DNA from: Lunularia cruciata | Lineage: Eukaryota; Streptophyta; Marchantiopsida; Lunulariales; Lunulariaceae | Assembly (NCBI GenBank): GCA_948567375.1 | Contig: OX419759.1 | Coordinates: 9,082,744 to 9,146,743, forward strand | Direction of reading: 5' to 3' | Length of the DNA: 64,000 nucleotides | In this document: positions 12,031 through 22,690 of the stretch, piece by piece | Position numbering within the stretch: position 1 is the first letter of the stretch | How the letters are laid out: each line of letters starts with the position of its first letter | Notes under the pieces: model-generated | Databases searched by the model: none | The model's input: only the letters and a program-made list of their open reading frames with translations | Told to the model about the DNA's origin: nothing | Translations under genes and position numbers: made by a program

Positions 12031-12364
12031 TCCTTTCTTTCTCAATTTTGGCCAAGATCTACTTGTCTCAGATTCTCTTCTTACTCCTTCACCGTCTCAG
12101 GTCCCTCATACTTCAACCTTTTTGACCACCATATCTAAATCTCTCCAACAAGCCAAATCTCACCTCCTTGTAGCTCAAAATCTTCAAAAACAATATGCGG
12201 ACCACCATGATTTTGATCTCACCTTTTAAGTTGGTGATAAAGTTATGCTATCCTCTAGTAATCTACCCCTCCCACTTGATACCTAAGTTTGTAAACTTGC
12301 CCCTAATTGGATAGGACATTTTGATATCACCCAAATTGTCTCTCTTGTTGCTTATCGGCTTGCC

Positions 12365-12646
12365 TTGCCTTCTCATATGCACATCCATCCTGTCTTTCAG
12401 GTTTCCAATTTGAAACCCTTTGTTCCTAAGCCCTTTTCTTTTTCCTCTCGAGTCCAACCTGCTCCTCCTCCTATCCCTATCAATGATCATGAGGAGTATG
12501 AAGTTGATCGTATCCTTGCATGTTGCCACATCCAACGACGACACCCACAACATATGGAGTACAAGGTCCTTTGGAAAATGTATCCCCTTCATGATGCCAC
12601 ATGGGAACCTCTTTCTCACTTCCAAAATGCACAAACGGCCATCTAG
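12365..12646 (+). pseudogene. Element C pol tail with chromodomain
   Basis: A 93-codon frame begins in the GPY/F-like tail (HIHPVFQVSNLKPF) and ends in a chromodomain, EYEVDRIL, YKVLWKMYPLHDATWEPL. Chromodomains at this place define the chromovirus branch and are thought to guide integration to particular chromatin. The aromatic and W-E residues of the fold are present. The frame stops at 12646, 55 bp from the 3' LTR. Confidence 0.88.
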
Positions 12647-12700
12647 GAGTTTGAAGCTTCAATGGTGACGAGGACGTCACCAACTAGCGGTGGAGGAATA

Positions 12701-13110
12701 TGTAACAATACGGAGTTTAGAGACGTAGTTAGTAAGGCTAAAAAAGTAGAGAATAAGCCAAATGAGCCTAGAATATTCTAGAAGCATCTAGGAAGCTTCT
12801 TGGGAAGCTTCCCAACTAGTTAACTTGCACCCAAGTAGGTAGCTTCTAAAAGCTTCAAACTAGTTTAGCTTGCACGCCAAGTAGGCGGCTTCTAGAAGGA
12901 AGCTTTTTGAGAAGCTTCTTGGTTAACTTGGCTTGCATTCTAAGAAAGAGGCTCAAGGAAGCTTCTTGAGAAGCTTCTCAAGGGCCTTTTATGTTATCTA
13001 TAAATACCAAAGCCAAAGCTCATGTTAGGCATTTGGAGTTTTCACTCATTCAAGCGTCCCAATGTGAACTTCCATTCTTCTATTTCTCTCCTTGATCTTG
13101 GTCTTTTAAA
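12701..13110 (+). repeat. 3' LTR of element C
   Basis: 410 bp, TGTAACAATACGG to TTTTAAA; the terminal CA has mutated to AA. It is preceded by the purine-rich TAGCGGTGGAGGAATA (12685-12700) and followed at once by the target duplication atctt. The 18-nt palindrome of the 5' LTR recurs at 12965-12982. Confidence 0.92.
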
Positions 13111-13588
13111 ATCTTTCTTTTCTCTCACTCTATAACTAATAGAGTATGTACGTGACTAAACTCTCATAGATAATTTATTAATAAGTTGAAGATATTCCAT
13201 CACTAATCTTGAGAACTAGCTGATGAAGGCGGTAGTATTTCTATAGTTGTACTAAGACTCTCTCCACAATCTTTTGCCAAAGTCTCCAAAAACACTTTAC
13301 TCCACTATACTCATGTCCTTAAGTCCTTCAACTCCACAAACCTCACACAACTCCTTGGTCTTAGAGGTCTTCTCCCTCCCCAATCTTGGTGAAGAAGGTC
13401 CAACATGCAAACCCAAATCAAGTAATCATTTCCTTTCCCTCAATCTCTTGCTCTCAAATGTCAATGGAGATAAACTTGCCTCATGTCCCTTTTCTCTTCA
13501 TAGAAAGCACTTAGAATCACTCTTTCCTCCAAGGGGTGTAGGGTTTTGGATCCTCTCAACACTCTCTTCAAATTCTATTCTAAATTCT
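13111..13588 (-). pseudogene. Element A accessory reading frame, zinc-knuckle part
   Basis: Remnant of the extra reading frame that the A/B family carries upstream of gag (see 50340-50953). On the minus strand 13588 to about 13290 reads EEFEESVERIQNPTPLGG-like sequence, a damaged zinc knuckle at 13468-13509, SKRLRERK and LLDLGLHVGPSSPRLG. In the knuckle the second Cys is a stop and the last Cys is Ser. A second strand of similarity to B follows (KTKELCEVCGVEGL). The rest up to 13111 is the spacer before gag. Element C lies on one side and element D on the other. Confidence 0.7.
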
Positions 13589-14325
13589 TGTAATACCAAG
13601 AGATAGCTATATGATCTGGATGTGAAATTTGGTTTGGTAACATCTAGAATGATGTTATACATGATGGTCAAAATGGATCAGATAGAAGTATCACCTAAAG
13701 AGTACTTCTACTAATAGGGCAGAAACCAAAATAGACTTGAGAACCTTGCAACCAATAGCTAAACATATGATTTAAAGATGAGAATCGGTTAGGTAACATC
13801 TGGAAGGATGTTACACATGATGGACTAAACAGATCAGAAAGAGGTATCACCAAAAGGGGACTTCTACTAATAGAGTAGGAACCGTAATATGCCTAAAATC
13901 TTTGAAGGCAATTTTGGAGGCCTAAACAAATGAATTAGGTCTCAAAAATGTGCAAATTCCCCCCCAATGGAGGAAATGTTGGCCTTCCCTCCCCCTACTT
14001 TGTCTCATCAAGAGCTTTCCAACGGTACCTTACTCACGTGATTCTGAGATTCCTATAGGAAGATTCCCTAAAAGATTCCCTCCGGTCAAAGCTTATTTGA
14101 CCAAACAAATAGGATCTAGACCAGACATGTCACCCATCCAAGTAAGTAATCCAAGGGTAGAGCTTGCTGACATGTCACCTATCTATGTCCCTAATCCTAT
14201 GGTGGAGCTTCCTTGGAGGAGATCCTCTTTATCTATATAATAAAGAGAAGGTGCTCCTTTGGGGCATCGAATGTTTGAGTGTGCAATCTGTGTTTTCTCT
14301 CTTCTCTTGTCCTTGGAGTATTACA
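13589..14325 (+). repeat. 5' LTR of element D with internal U3 duplication
   Basis: 737 bp, TGTAATACCAAG to GAGTATTACA. The TATA box TATATAA is at 14234-14240. U3 contains two diverged tandem copies of a roughly 100-bp block starting at GGTAACATCT (13636 and 13792, period 156 bp). Both copies carry the sequence acttctactaatag. The same layout recurs in the 3' LTR and in the solo LTR. Confidence 0.92.
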
Positions 14326-14326
14326 A

Positions 14327-14340
14327 TGGTATCAGAGTGA
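14327..14340 (+). other. primer-binding site of element D (tRNA-iMet type)
   Basis: TGGTATCAGAGTGA starts one base after the LTR. The first 11 bases equal the complement of the 3' end of plant initiator tRNA-Met. Confidence 0.88.
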
Positions 14341-14465
14341 GTGTTTTAGTCCAAGAGAGTGGATCACCTCTCTTGGAATAGCACAAACTACTGAAACTAA
14401 GTAATTTGAGGTGGAGAACATAGAGTAATCGCTAGACTTAGGAAGGACTTTAGAGAGCGGATGGG

Positions 14466-15470
14466 ATGGATGCGCCAGGAGGACAATTTCCCGCACCTAG
14501 CTTTCCATTCTCAAACCCGTTCCACATCAAGGTTATGTACATCCAGCGTGAGCAGATGAGGGTATCGCTAGTTTATCACTTTGGTGCATAATTCATGGAT
14601 AGAGTGATGAACTCACCAAACCCGGTGATTCTACCTGTGGTGATATATGACAGAGAGTGGGATTTAACAATCTACATTCTATTATGATAATATGGATATG
14701 AATGTCCCAAATTCTCTCCCTTTCAACACTCAAGTAGAAAGTGATAGCTTCTGGGTACTTGACCGATAAAGCCCTCACATGGTATGATGCTTGGGAACGA
14801 TCCATGCTAGCAAAGAGAAGGAAGGTCACATGGACAGCAATGCAAGAAGGATTGCTGAAGAATTTCCAATTGGTGGATTATGTGCAGATGGCTTGAACCC
14901 GACTATGGGGATTGAGACAAAAGAATAGCGTACAAGAGTATGTGGAGGCATTTCTGGATCTACAAGTTGCAATTACCAACATGAGTCCAGCAGAGGCTCT
15001 TGATAATTTCAAATGAGGGTTGAAAGAGCGGATTCGCCAAGAAGTCATGGTGCAAAATCCTTGCACGATATTTGAAGCCATTGCTTGTGTGCAAAGAATA
15101 GCAAGAGCATTAGGTGGAGGTGAAGGAGTAGTTCCACCTCAACATTATTGGGCAGAAATGCCACACATGGGTGGACCAGTACCGATGGAATTAAGCAACC
15201 TTTGATTCTGGGATTGAGGAGCACAACCACTTCGAGGGGAGTGGGGACGGGTAGAAAAACAAAGAGATGGAGTCCCATGAGGAGAAGGGACTCAAGGAGA
15301 ACAATGCCATTGTTACAATTGTGGCCGTATTGTGCACATATCTACCAATTGTCGCACTCATTTCCTTGGAGGCCCTTGGCCTTCGTGTAGGCAATCTTTG
15401 AACAACATGGAGAGGCGCATTGAAGAAGAGGAGGTGGAAATCACTTCAGAAAATGAAGATCGCCAATAAA
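14466..15470 (+). pseudogene. Element D gag, degenerate
   Basis: A start at 14466 (ATGGATGCGCCAGGA) opens a frame that soon meets stops. Pieces of capsid continue to about 15205. The nucleocapsid zinc knuckle is intact near 15308-15349: CYNCGRIVHISTNC fits C-x2-C-x4-H-x4-C. Element E has Tyr for two of these Cys. Confidence 0.72.
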
Positions 15471-15589
15471 TGCCCCTTGCAGCCTAACTGGCTCAATAAG
15501 GAAGCAAAGAAGCGAGGGAAGGAAAAAGAATAATGCACAAAGATCCCGAAAGGCAACCTCATAATTGGTTGTTGTGAATTGAATCCTAG

Positions 15590-16890
15590 AAGGTAATCAA
15601 GAGAGAATATTAATAGATCTGGGAGCAACAGAGAATTTCTTGTCTTGCCTATTGCAATAAGATTGGGAATGGATCTAGAGAGAGATGGGAGTGAAGAAGT
15701 AGAGTTACCTAATGGGCAAATAGAGAAGATTGAGTCATTATCTAAACGGGTAACCCTCTCTGTAGGAGAATATCAGGAAGCAATTGAGTGGCAAGTGATA
15801 TAGTTAGCTCATTATGATGCAATTTTAGGCATGCCATGGATGAAGTAGTACAACCCTATGGTAGATTGGAGGAAAAAAGTAGTGAGAATCCACCAATGGT
15901 TAATCATTGGGGTTAAAAAAAATCACACAAGTAGAAACTACCTCTATGTCTCATAGGGATAGCAACTATCTATAAGACCGATAGATGTTTTATGGGTCTA
16001 ATAAGAGAAGTCCAGAGTGCACAACTCGATGGACAAATTCTTGAGAAATTGAAGGATGTGGTGGATGAGTTTCAAGATGTCTTTCCCGATGATCTACCCT
16101 CAGGATTACCACCAAAAGGCGAGTAGATCACAAAATTGAGACACTCCCAAGGAAGACACCTCCTTGTAAGGCCCCATATCGCCTATCACCTCATGAGTTA
16201 GAGGAGTGTAAGACTCAAATTGAGGAGATGCTACAGAAAAGGTTCATCCAACCTAGTGTATCACCATATGGGGCCCCTGTCTTGTTTGTGAAGAAGAAGA
16301 ATGGTACAATGCGCATGTGCATTGACTATTGGGCTCTCAATCAGCAAATGGTGAAGAACAAATACCCCTTACCTCGCATGGATGACCTGTTTGATCAACT
16401 CCATGGAGCGAGATACTTCACCAAACTAGACTTGCGGAGCGGTTACAGTCAAATCCAAATTGCAGAGGAGGATGTGTACAAAACTGCCTTTCGATCCAGG
16501 TATGGCCACTTTGAGTATCTTGTGATGCCTTTTGGCCTCACCAATGCACCTGCCACTTTCATGAGTCTAATTAATGACATATTTCGTCCATACTTGGATA
16601 AGTTTGTTATCATCTTCTTGGATGATATCTTTAGTATATAGTAGCACAATGATAGAACACAAACAACATCTACAAGAGGTCCTCCGGATTCTAAGACAGA
16701 ATCAATTGTACGCCAAAATCTCAAAGTGTGAGTTTGGCAAGTCTGAAGTAGACTACTTGGGGCATAGAGTAAGTGCAGAGGGCATTCAAGTATTGATAGA
16801 TAAAATAGAGGTCATTCAAAAATGGAGTGCCCCAGAAGATCAGACTCAACTTAAGAGCTTCTTGGGGTTGACGGGGATTCTATCATAGAT
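15590..16890 (+). pseudogene. Element D protease and reverse transcriptase, degenerate
   Basis: A protease remnant near 15610-15850 includes the loop region (LIDLGATENFL-like) and a late A-I-L-G-M-P-W-like motif. RT begins after [13 protein letters not shown] with a frameshift near 16110. The main frame at 16228-16641 holds [50 protein letters not shown] and the catalytic FLDD at 16615-16626, all intact. A stop follows within 10 codons (FSI*). The thumb and connection continue at 16574-16888 in another frame (KCEFGKSEVDYLGH). Confidence 0.88.
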
Positions 16891-17440
16891 TTGTCAAGGA
16901 CTTCTCCAAGGTTGCACAACCTTTAACGGCACTACTTGGCAAGAGGAAGAAGTGGACATGGAGAACTGCACAAGAGTTGGCCTTTCAAGAATTGAAGGCC
17001 GCCTTGCTACATGCACCAATCTTGAAGTGGTATGACCCAAAACGTCCAATCAAGTTGGCTATAGATGCATCAAGCATAGCAATAGGAGCAATCCTACAAC
17101 AAGAGTGGCATGACGGATGGCATCCAATTGCATATTTCTCTTGAAAGTTGTTACCGGCAGAGTACAACTACCATACCACAGAACGAGAAGAGCTGGCTAT
17201 CATTCTAGCAATCAAGCATTGGAAGCACTATCTAGGCGAGAAGGCATTTGTAGTAGAGACAGACCACAAGCCTCTAGTCTACCTCGAGACACAAAAGGAT
17301 CTATCCCGTCACCAAATTTGATGGGCAGAATGGCAACAATGCTTCAACATGACAATCACCTACGTGGAAGGTAAGAAGCAACTTGCAGATGCATTCACCC
17401 ACATGCCAATGGCCAACAACTTGGTGGTAGAGGTTAAGAT
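16891..17440 (+). pseudogene. Element D RNase H, degenerate
   Basis: The sequence codes, across frames, for the connection (AFQELKAALL-like), LAIDASSIAIGAILQQ with the first catalytic Asp, a stop where SRKL is expected, ETDHKPLVYLE and YVEGKKQLADAF. It joins RT directly to integrase as in other chromoviruses. The breaks are single-base changes and short shifts rather than large deletions. Confidence 0.8.
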
Positions 17441-18480
17441 TAACCTTGAATTTTGGCCAGAGATTTTGGCTGCTACAAAAACTGATCCATAGATTGTAGA
17501 AGCACAATCATCCAAAGGTGTCACCAGCACACAAGGTCTCACCTTTCGGGATGGCAGATTATGGATCCCAAATGTCCCAGAATTACGCACCACCATTCTA
17601 GCGGAATGTCATGATTTGGCCATTGCACCTCATGTCGGAGTGGACAAGACCTTGGATGTAGTCAAGCGCCATTACTATTGGCCCAAGATGAGCAATGATG
17701 TGATGGACTACGTGCGGAGCTGCCTATTGTATCAATAGAACAAAGCTTCTAATCAAGCTCTTACAAGGCTCCTTCAACCTCTCCCCACTCCTACCCAACG
17801 TTAGGAACAAGTGAGTATGGATCTAGTTTGTGAATTACCCAAGACCACCTCAAGATTTGACTCCATCGTGGTCTTTGTGGACCGGTTCAGCAAAATGATT
17901 CATGTACACCCTACCACCAAGGAGGTGACCGCTCCACAAGTAGCTCAGTTATACTTAGATGCAGTCTTTGCTCACCATGGCTTGTCTAGAGTACTCATCA
18001 CCGATAGAGGCACCTAATTCACCAGTTTGTTTTGCCGAACACTCTTTGGTTTCTTCAAAACCAAGTTGGCCATGTCCATAGCTTACCACCCACAAACAGA
18101 TGGCCAAACAGAGCGGGCTAATCACACGATTGAAGACATGTTACGCGGCTTTACCTTAGAAGAGCAAGAGAGGTGGGACACCCTACTCCCATTGGTGTAA
18201 TTTGCTTACAACAATTCAGTGAATGCATCCACCCATGTCACTCTGTTCTTCCTCATGTATGGTGAGCATCCCTTCACACCTTCTAGCTTGATGAAGATCC
18301 GTCCAATGACTACCAAGGTTGATGCAGTCAACACATTTGTTTCTAGAATCCAACAAGGTGTGGAGAGCGCTAAGCACAGGTTATAGATTGCACAAAATCG
18401 ACAAAAAAGTATGCTGATGCACACCATAGGCACATGGAGTTCAATGTTGGGGATCAATTGTAGCTATCGACAACCAACCT
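17441..18480 (+). pseudogene. Element D integrase, degenerate but with D-D-E intact
   Basis: The zinc region begins with ECHDLAIAPHVGVDK and YYWPKM; its last Cys is lost (CLLYQ). The core has the first Asp in SMDLVCELPK (17811-18017), the second in ITDRGT and the Glu in DGQTERANHT, so the catalytic triad can still be read. A stop follows DRGT and another sits in the LPLV-FAY segment. The C-terminal part runs on to the chromodomain. Confidence 0.85.
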
Positions 18481-18689
18481 CACATTAGTTGGATCTCGTA
18501 AGCTCAGACCTCGTTTTATTGGGCCTTTCTCGATTCTTCGTTGCATCGGCGCTGTGGTCTATCACCTTGAGCTACCACCACACATGAAGATCCATCCAGT
18601 GTTCCATGTCTCCCTACTATGCAGATATGCTCCCTGATCAGGCCAAGGTCCTTCCACACAGGACATTCGACCTTGTCCGACACTCATTG

Positions 18690-18892
18690 ATGGCATAGAG
18701 GAATATGAAGTGGAGCGGATTCTCCAAAAGCACATGCGTGGTACTCGCCATCCGTGGGTGGAATATCTAGTAAAATGGAAAGGTTACCTCCTCTATGAAG
18801 CAACCTCGGAACCCGCTGCCAATTTGGCACATGCACCGGTGTTGGTGCAAGCATTTGAGCAACAATTGCACAACGAGGACATTACGTCTTAA
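18690..18892 (+). pseudogene. Element D chromodomain and pol end
   Basis: EYEVERILQKHMRG, VEYLVKWKGYLLYEATSEP and a helical tail ending in a TAA at 18890-18892 form a chromodomain at the pol C-terminus. This places D with the chromoviruses, as a family distinct from C by LTR sequence. Confidence 0.88.
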
Positions 18893-18905
18893 AAGGAGGG
18901 AGGTC
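18891..18905 (+). other. polypurine tract of element D
   Basis: AAAAGGAGGGAGGTC directly precedes the 3' LTR and serves as plus-strand primer in LTR retrotransposons. Confidence 0.85.
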
Positions 18906-19690
18906 TGTAATACCAAGGGTTAGCCATACAATCTAGATGTGAAACTCAGTTTGGTAACATCTAGAATGATGTTATACATGATGGTCAAAATAGATCAGAT
19001 AGAAGTATCACCAAAAGAGTACTTCTACTAATAGGGCAGAAACCAAAATAGACTTGAGAACCTTAGAACCAATAGCTAGACATATGATTTAAAGGTGAGA
19101 ATTGGTTTGGTAACATCTGGAAGGATTTTATACATGATGGACTAAACAGATCAGAAAGAGATATCCCAAAAGGGGACTTCTACTAATAGAGTAGGAACCG
19201 AAATATGCCTGAAATCTTTGAAGGCAATTTCGGAGGCCTAAACGGATGTATTAGGCCTCAAAAATGTGCAGATTCTTCCCTCCCCCTTCCTTTGTCTCAT
19301 CGAGAGCTTTCCAATGGTACCTTACATGATTTTGAGATTCCTACAAGAAGATTCCCTAAAAGATTCCCTCCGGTCAAAGCTTGTTTGACCAACCAGATAG
19401 GACCTAAACTAGACAGGTCACCCATCCAAGTAAGTAATCCAAGGTAAGTAATCCAAGGGTGGAGCTTGTTGACATGTCACCTATCTGTGTCCCTAATCCT
19501 ATGGTGGAGCTTCCTTGGGGGAGATCCTCTTTGTCTATATAATAAAGAGAAGGTGCTCCCTTGGGGCATCAAATGTTTGAGTGTGCAATCTGTGTTTTAT
19601 CTCTTCTCTTGTCCTCGGAGTATTACAAGCATCTAATGTTTGAGTGTGCAATCTGTGTTTTCTCTCTTCTCTTGTCCTCGGAGTATTACA
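18906..19690 (+). repeat. 3' LTR of element D with terminal 64-bp duplication
   Basis: 785 bp, longer than the 5' LTR. Near the end, a block of about 64 bp ending in GTCCTCGGAGTATTACA occurs twice in tandem (last copies end at 19628 and 19690), and aagtaatccaagg is doubled near 19427-19455. The 156-bp-period U3 duplication is kept. Confidence 0.9.
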
Positions 19691-19903
19691 ATTCTCTTTT
19701 CCTCAAATCCACCCTTACAATCACCTCAAACCATTGGGGAACCTTGCATAGTCATAATTTCCACTCTTGATGACCCTCCATGTTCCCAAGATGAATCTAA
19801 ACACTCAAATATGCTTTTTCTTGCTCTCAAACTCCTCATGCATGAGATCTCGACTCTGTAGAATTCACCCTTTCTCACAATGTCACTCAAATTTCTCAGT
19901 TGG
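19691..19903 (-). pseudogene. Element A accessory reading frame, N-terminal part
   Basis: On the minus strand this reads 60 codons (with flanking bases) that align with 50351-50536 of element B almost residue for residue: RKGEFYRVEISCMRS, FECLDSSWEHGGSSRVEI, MQGSP. It is bounded by the target duplication of element D on one side and the solo LTR on the other. Conservation between two independently decayed copies suggests it was once coding. Confidence 0.7.
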
Positions 19904-20622
19904 TGTAATACCAAGAGCTAGCCATATGATCTAGATGTCAAATTTAGTTAAGTAACATCTAGAATGATGTTATACATGATGGTCAAAATAGATCAGATAG
20001 AAGTATCACCAAAAGAGTACTTCTACTAATAGAGCAGAAATCGAAATAAACTTGAGAACCTTAGAACAATAGCTAGACGTATGATTTAAAGGTGAGAATT
20101 GGTTTGGTAATATCTAGAAGGATGTTACACATGATGGACTAAACAGATCAAAAAGAGGTATCATCAAAAGGGACTTTTACTAATATAGTAGGAACCAAAA
20201 TATGCTTGAAATCCTTGAAGACAAATTCGGAGGCCTAAACGGGTGAATTAGGCCTTGAAAATGTGCAAATTCACCCCTAACAAAGGAACGGCTGGCCTTC
20301 CCTCCCCCCTAGTTTGTCTCATTGAGAGCTTTCCAACGATACCGTACTCACTTGATTCTGAGATTCCCTAAAAGATTCCCTTTAGTCAAACTTGGTTGAC
20401 TAACCAGATAGGACCTAGATTGACATGTCACCCATCCAAGTAGGTAATCCAAGGGTGGAGCTTGCTGACATATCATCTATCTGTGTGCCTAATCCTATGG
20501 TGGAGCTTCTTGGAGGAGATCCTCTTTGTCTATATAATAAAGAGAAGGTGCTCCTTTGGGGCACTGAATGTTGAGTGTGTAATATGTGTTATTCTCTCTT
20601 CTCTTGTCCTCGGAGTATTACA
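19904..20622 (+). repeat. solo LTR of the D family
   Basis: 719 bp, TGTAATACCAAGAGCTAG to GGAGTATTACA, with the U3 duplication and a TATATAATAAAG TATA region. Element A sequence lies directly on both sides. The flanking pentamers gttgg (19899-19903) and aatgg (20623-20627) each differ by one base from the attgg found at this place in element B, so they look like a mutated target duplication. This is the usual product of LTR-LTR recombination. Confidence 0.88.
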
Positions 20623-21060
20623 AATGGTATGTCACAATTCTTTGAAAATTTTCACACTTAATCATAGCTCTAGGGCATCACTCATTACAAAATTTCATAT
20701 ATTTTCATTGAGTCATTTGGCCTAGATATCTTTCTATTCAGCACATATATTTCAGATTTGGTCTAAAAAAACCCCCCTCACTTTAAAACTCATTACTCTT
20801 TGCACAAGAATGATCTCTCTCTAATTTTTGTGTCAACAGGTAGGATATAATGCACTAAATTTTCTTGGAAATTTTTAGAACAATCCACTAAAATTTGAAG
20901 AAATGTCAAACTCTGTAAAATTTCTAAAGAGCATATAGTTGCGAGAGTAGTTTACCCTATCAACTTTCAAAAATTCTAGCCTAGTGTGCATAATAGCTCT
21001 CACAATAATTTCCTAGGATGAGGGGGATGAGTGAGAATTAAGTTAGTAGACATGCATTTT
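20623..21060 (-). mobile_element. 5' leader remnant of element A
   Basis: This is the reverse complement of element B from about 50367 back to about 49950, including the shared stretches CTAGAATTTTTGAAAGTTGATAG and GACATTTCTTCAA. Similarity fades near 21050, where the 5' LTR and first leader segment of A have been lost. No coding sequence is visible. Confidence 0.72.
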
Positions 21061-22690
21061 GAAAACACTATGTTTTCTCTATGTACAGTGTACCTCCAAT
21101 GGAATGAATGACATTATGGAGTTATGAAATGGGTGGTATTTATAGTATTTTTTCAAATACTTTGATATGAATATGAATTTAATTTGTGCACAAGTTTCCA
21201 TGTGCATGTTTTAAAGGATCTGCCATCATGAGAAGAGGTGAGAGCATGGCAGAAAATATGGATGTTACCTAGAGAGGAGGTGAGAAGCCTTCTACATTAC
21301 TCAAGGAGTGCTCTACATTACCCCATCAGAGTTCGCCTTGGATGATCTTCCTTTTTCTCATCATTTGTATTTGAGTGAAGAGGAGAGCTAGGATACCATG
21401 AGGATTAAGGAGGAGAGCATAATTAGAGCATTTTGGGAGCAAGGGAGAGAGACTATGGGGGCAATGAACATGATCTACATTACCCCATCAGAGTTCACCT
21501 TGGATAATCTTCCTTTTTCTCATCATTTGTATTTGAGTGAGGAGGAGAGCTAGGATATAATGAGGAGTAAGGAGGAGAGCATAATTAGAGCATTGTGGGA
21601 GCAAGGGAGAGAGACTATGGAGGCTATGAACACCATGGTTTTCTCCTCTCACGTCTAGTGATCCTCCCCCTCACAACAACATTAACCCTCTTCCCTATGG
21701 TGATGGACTCATTAGTCATGAGAGTACCACTAACACTATTAGGAGGGAGATGATATGATTATATTAGTTTATGCTTTATGATATATGACTTTATATACGC
21801 ATGTACATTTGCATATTTGATTTGATTTGCTCCTTGGTGTGCCTTGTGGTCTTAATCTACTTATTTGTCCTTCTTTGTGTGGTGTGCCTTTTTCTATTCA
21901 TATTTATGATATAATGTACCTATTGAAATCTACACATGTCATAGTGAAATCTACATATATCACTTGGCATCTAAACACTACACCCATGTGAAACCCCCAC
22001 AACACCCACACATGTCATGTAAAACTCCCATAACACCAGTGAAAATTGACATCTTCATCAAAACCAAAGCCAGAACCAAAGCAAGACCCTACTTTCCCAC
22101 TGGAACCCAAGAAAGCACTTAGCAAAACCTGACTTTCCTTGTGAAACTCACACATGCACCGGACAAGACCTACTTTTGAGCAACCAAATCAGAGTGAAAC
22201 CCCACTTTTTTGGTGAGACCCCAGCAACAATGGCACAAAACCAATGTTTTTTTCCAAAACACGAGCAAACATGAATGAAACCTCACTTTTTGTGAAACCA
22301 GACCAATAATGGCACAAAATCCCAATTTTCAGCACACTTATAGCAAGAAAATATTAGTGACATATAAACTCAATGAAAGATACAACTTTTGAAAAGAAAT
22401 GGAGTGTAAATACACTATTTGTAGTAGCAAGCTCTTTTGCACTAATCATAGGCACTTTCTCTACAAGGAAAGGATTCATTGTTGGCACTTGAGTTGCAAG
22501 GAAAAGTCATTGGTACTTGAGCTGCAAGCAAGGTATTGAGCTGCATATTAAATTACCACTACATTAAACTACAATTACATTAATCATTATTACTTGATGA
22601 CCCTGAATGTATTTTTGGCCGAGTGCACTTAGTATCATTAATATAATTCTCCATTGGCATACTATCTATATCTTGTTTAGTATTTTGCAC
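21061..22690. other. non-genic region with 162-bp tandem duplication
   Basis: 21061-21300 is AT-rich and on the minus strand contains CTATAAATACC, a TATA-like site without a following gene. 21313-21636 is the in-frame tandem duplication listed separately. 21640-22690 shows only AT-rich DNA plus, at 22000-22340, a loose run of gtgaaaccc- and ggcacaaaa-like words. I recognise no gene in it. Confidence 0.5.
21313..21636 (+). repeat. 162-bp tandem duplication preserving a 54-codon frame
   Basis: Copy 1 (21313-21474) and copy 2 (21475-21636) are nearly identical. The period is 162 bp, exactly 54 codons. On the plus strand both read YITPSEF, FSHHLYLSEEES, one stop at the same codon, KEESIIRA and WEQGRETM. 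The shared stop probably predates the duplication. The family of this peptide is not known to me. Confidence 0.85.

Larger units (their letters stand above)
7506..13110 (+). mobile_element. Element C: Ty3/gypsy chromovirus with both LTRs
   Basis: Complete-length element of 5605 bp between perfect 5-bp target duplications atctt (7501-7505 and 13111-13115), inserted in the gag of element A. The 5' LTR is followed by a primer site complementary to initiator tRNA-Met (TGGTATCAGAGC). The 3' LTR is preceded by a purine-rich tract. Gag, protease, RT, RNase H, integrase and a C-terminal chromodomain follow in chromovirus order. Many stops and frameshifts disable it. Element F (44705-48151) is a truncated relative. 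Confidence 0.92.
13589..19690 (+). mobile_element. Element D: Ty3/gypsy chromovirus with both LTRs
   Basis: 6102 bp between target duplications attct (13584-13588 and 19691-19695), inserted in the accessory reading frame of element A. It has LTRs of 737 and 785 bp, an iMet-type primer site, gag with an intact CCHC knuckle, protease, RT with FLDD, RNase H, integrase with an intact D-D-E triad and a chromodomain. Stops and frameshifts in every domain block expression. Element E (48152-60694), the solo LTR at 19904 and the LTR at 25972 belong to the same family, so this is the best-represented family here. Confidence 0.92.
2187..21060 (-). mobile_element. Element A: Ty3/gypsy (Athila/Tat-like) retrotransposon, nested into three times, 5' LTR missing
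   Basis: Minus-strand LTR retrotransposon of the same family as element B (48938-56731). Surviving pieces are 2187-7505, 13111-13588, 19691-19903 and 20623 to about 21060. Together they align as one continuous reverse complement of B from its 3' LTR back to the leader upstream of gag. The gaps are element C, element D and a D-family solo LTR, the first two with clean 5-bp target duplications. Domain order (gag, protease, RT, RNase H, integrase, no chromodomain) and the GYSGYN motif in RT point to the Athila/Tat side of Ty3/gypsy. Similarity to B fades near 21050 and no 5' LTR follows, so the 5' end is deleted. Many stops and active-site losses make it inert. Confidence 0.85.
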
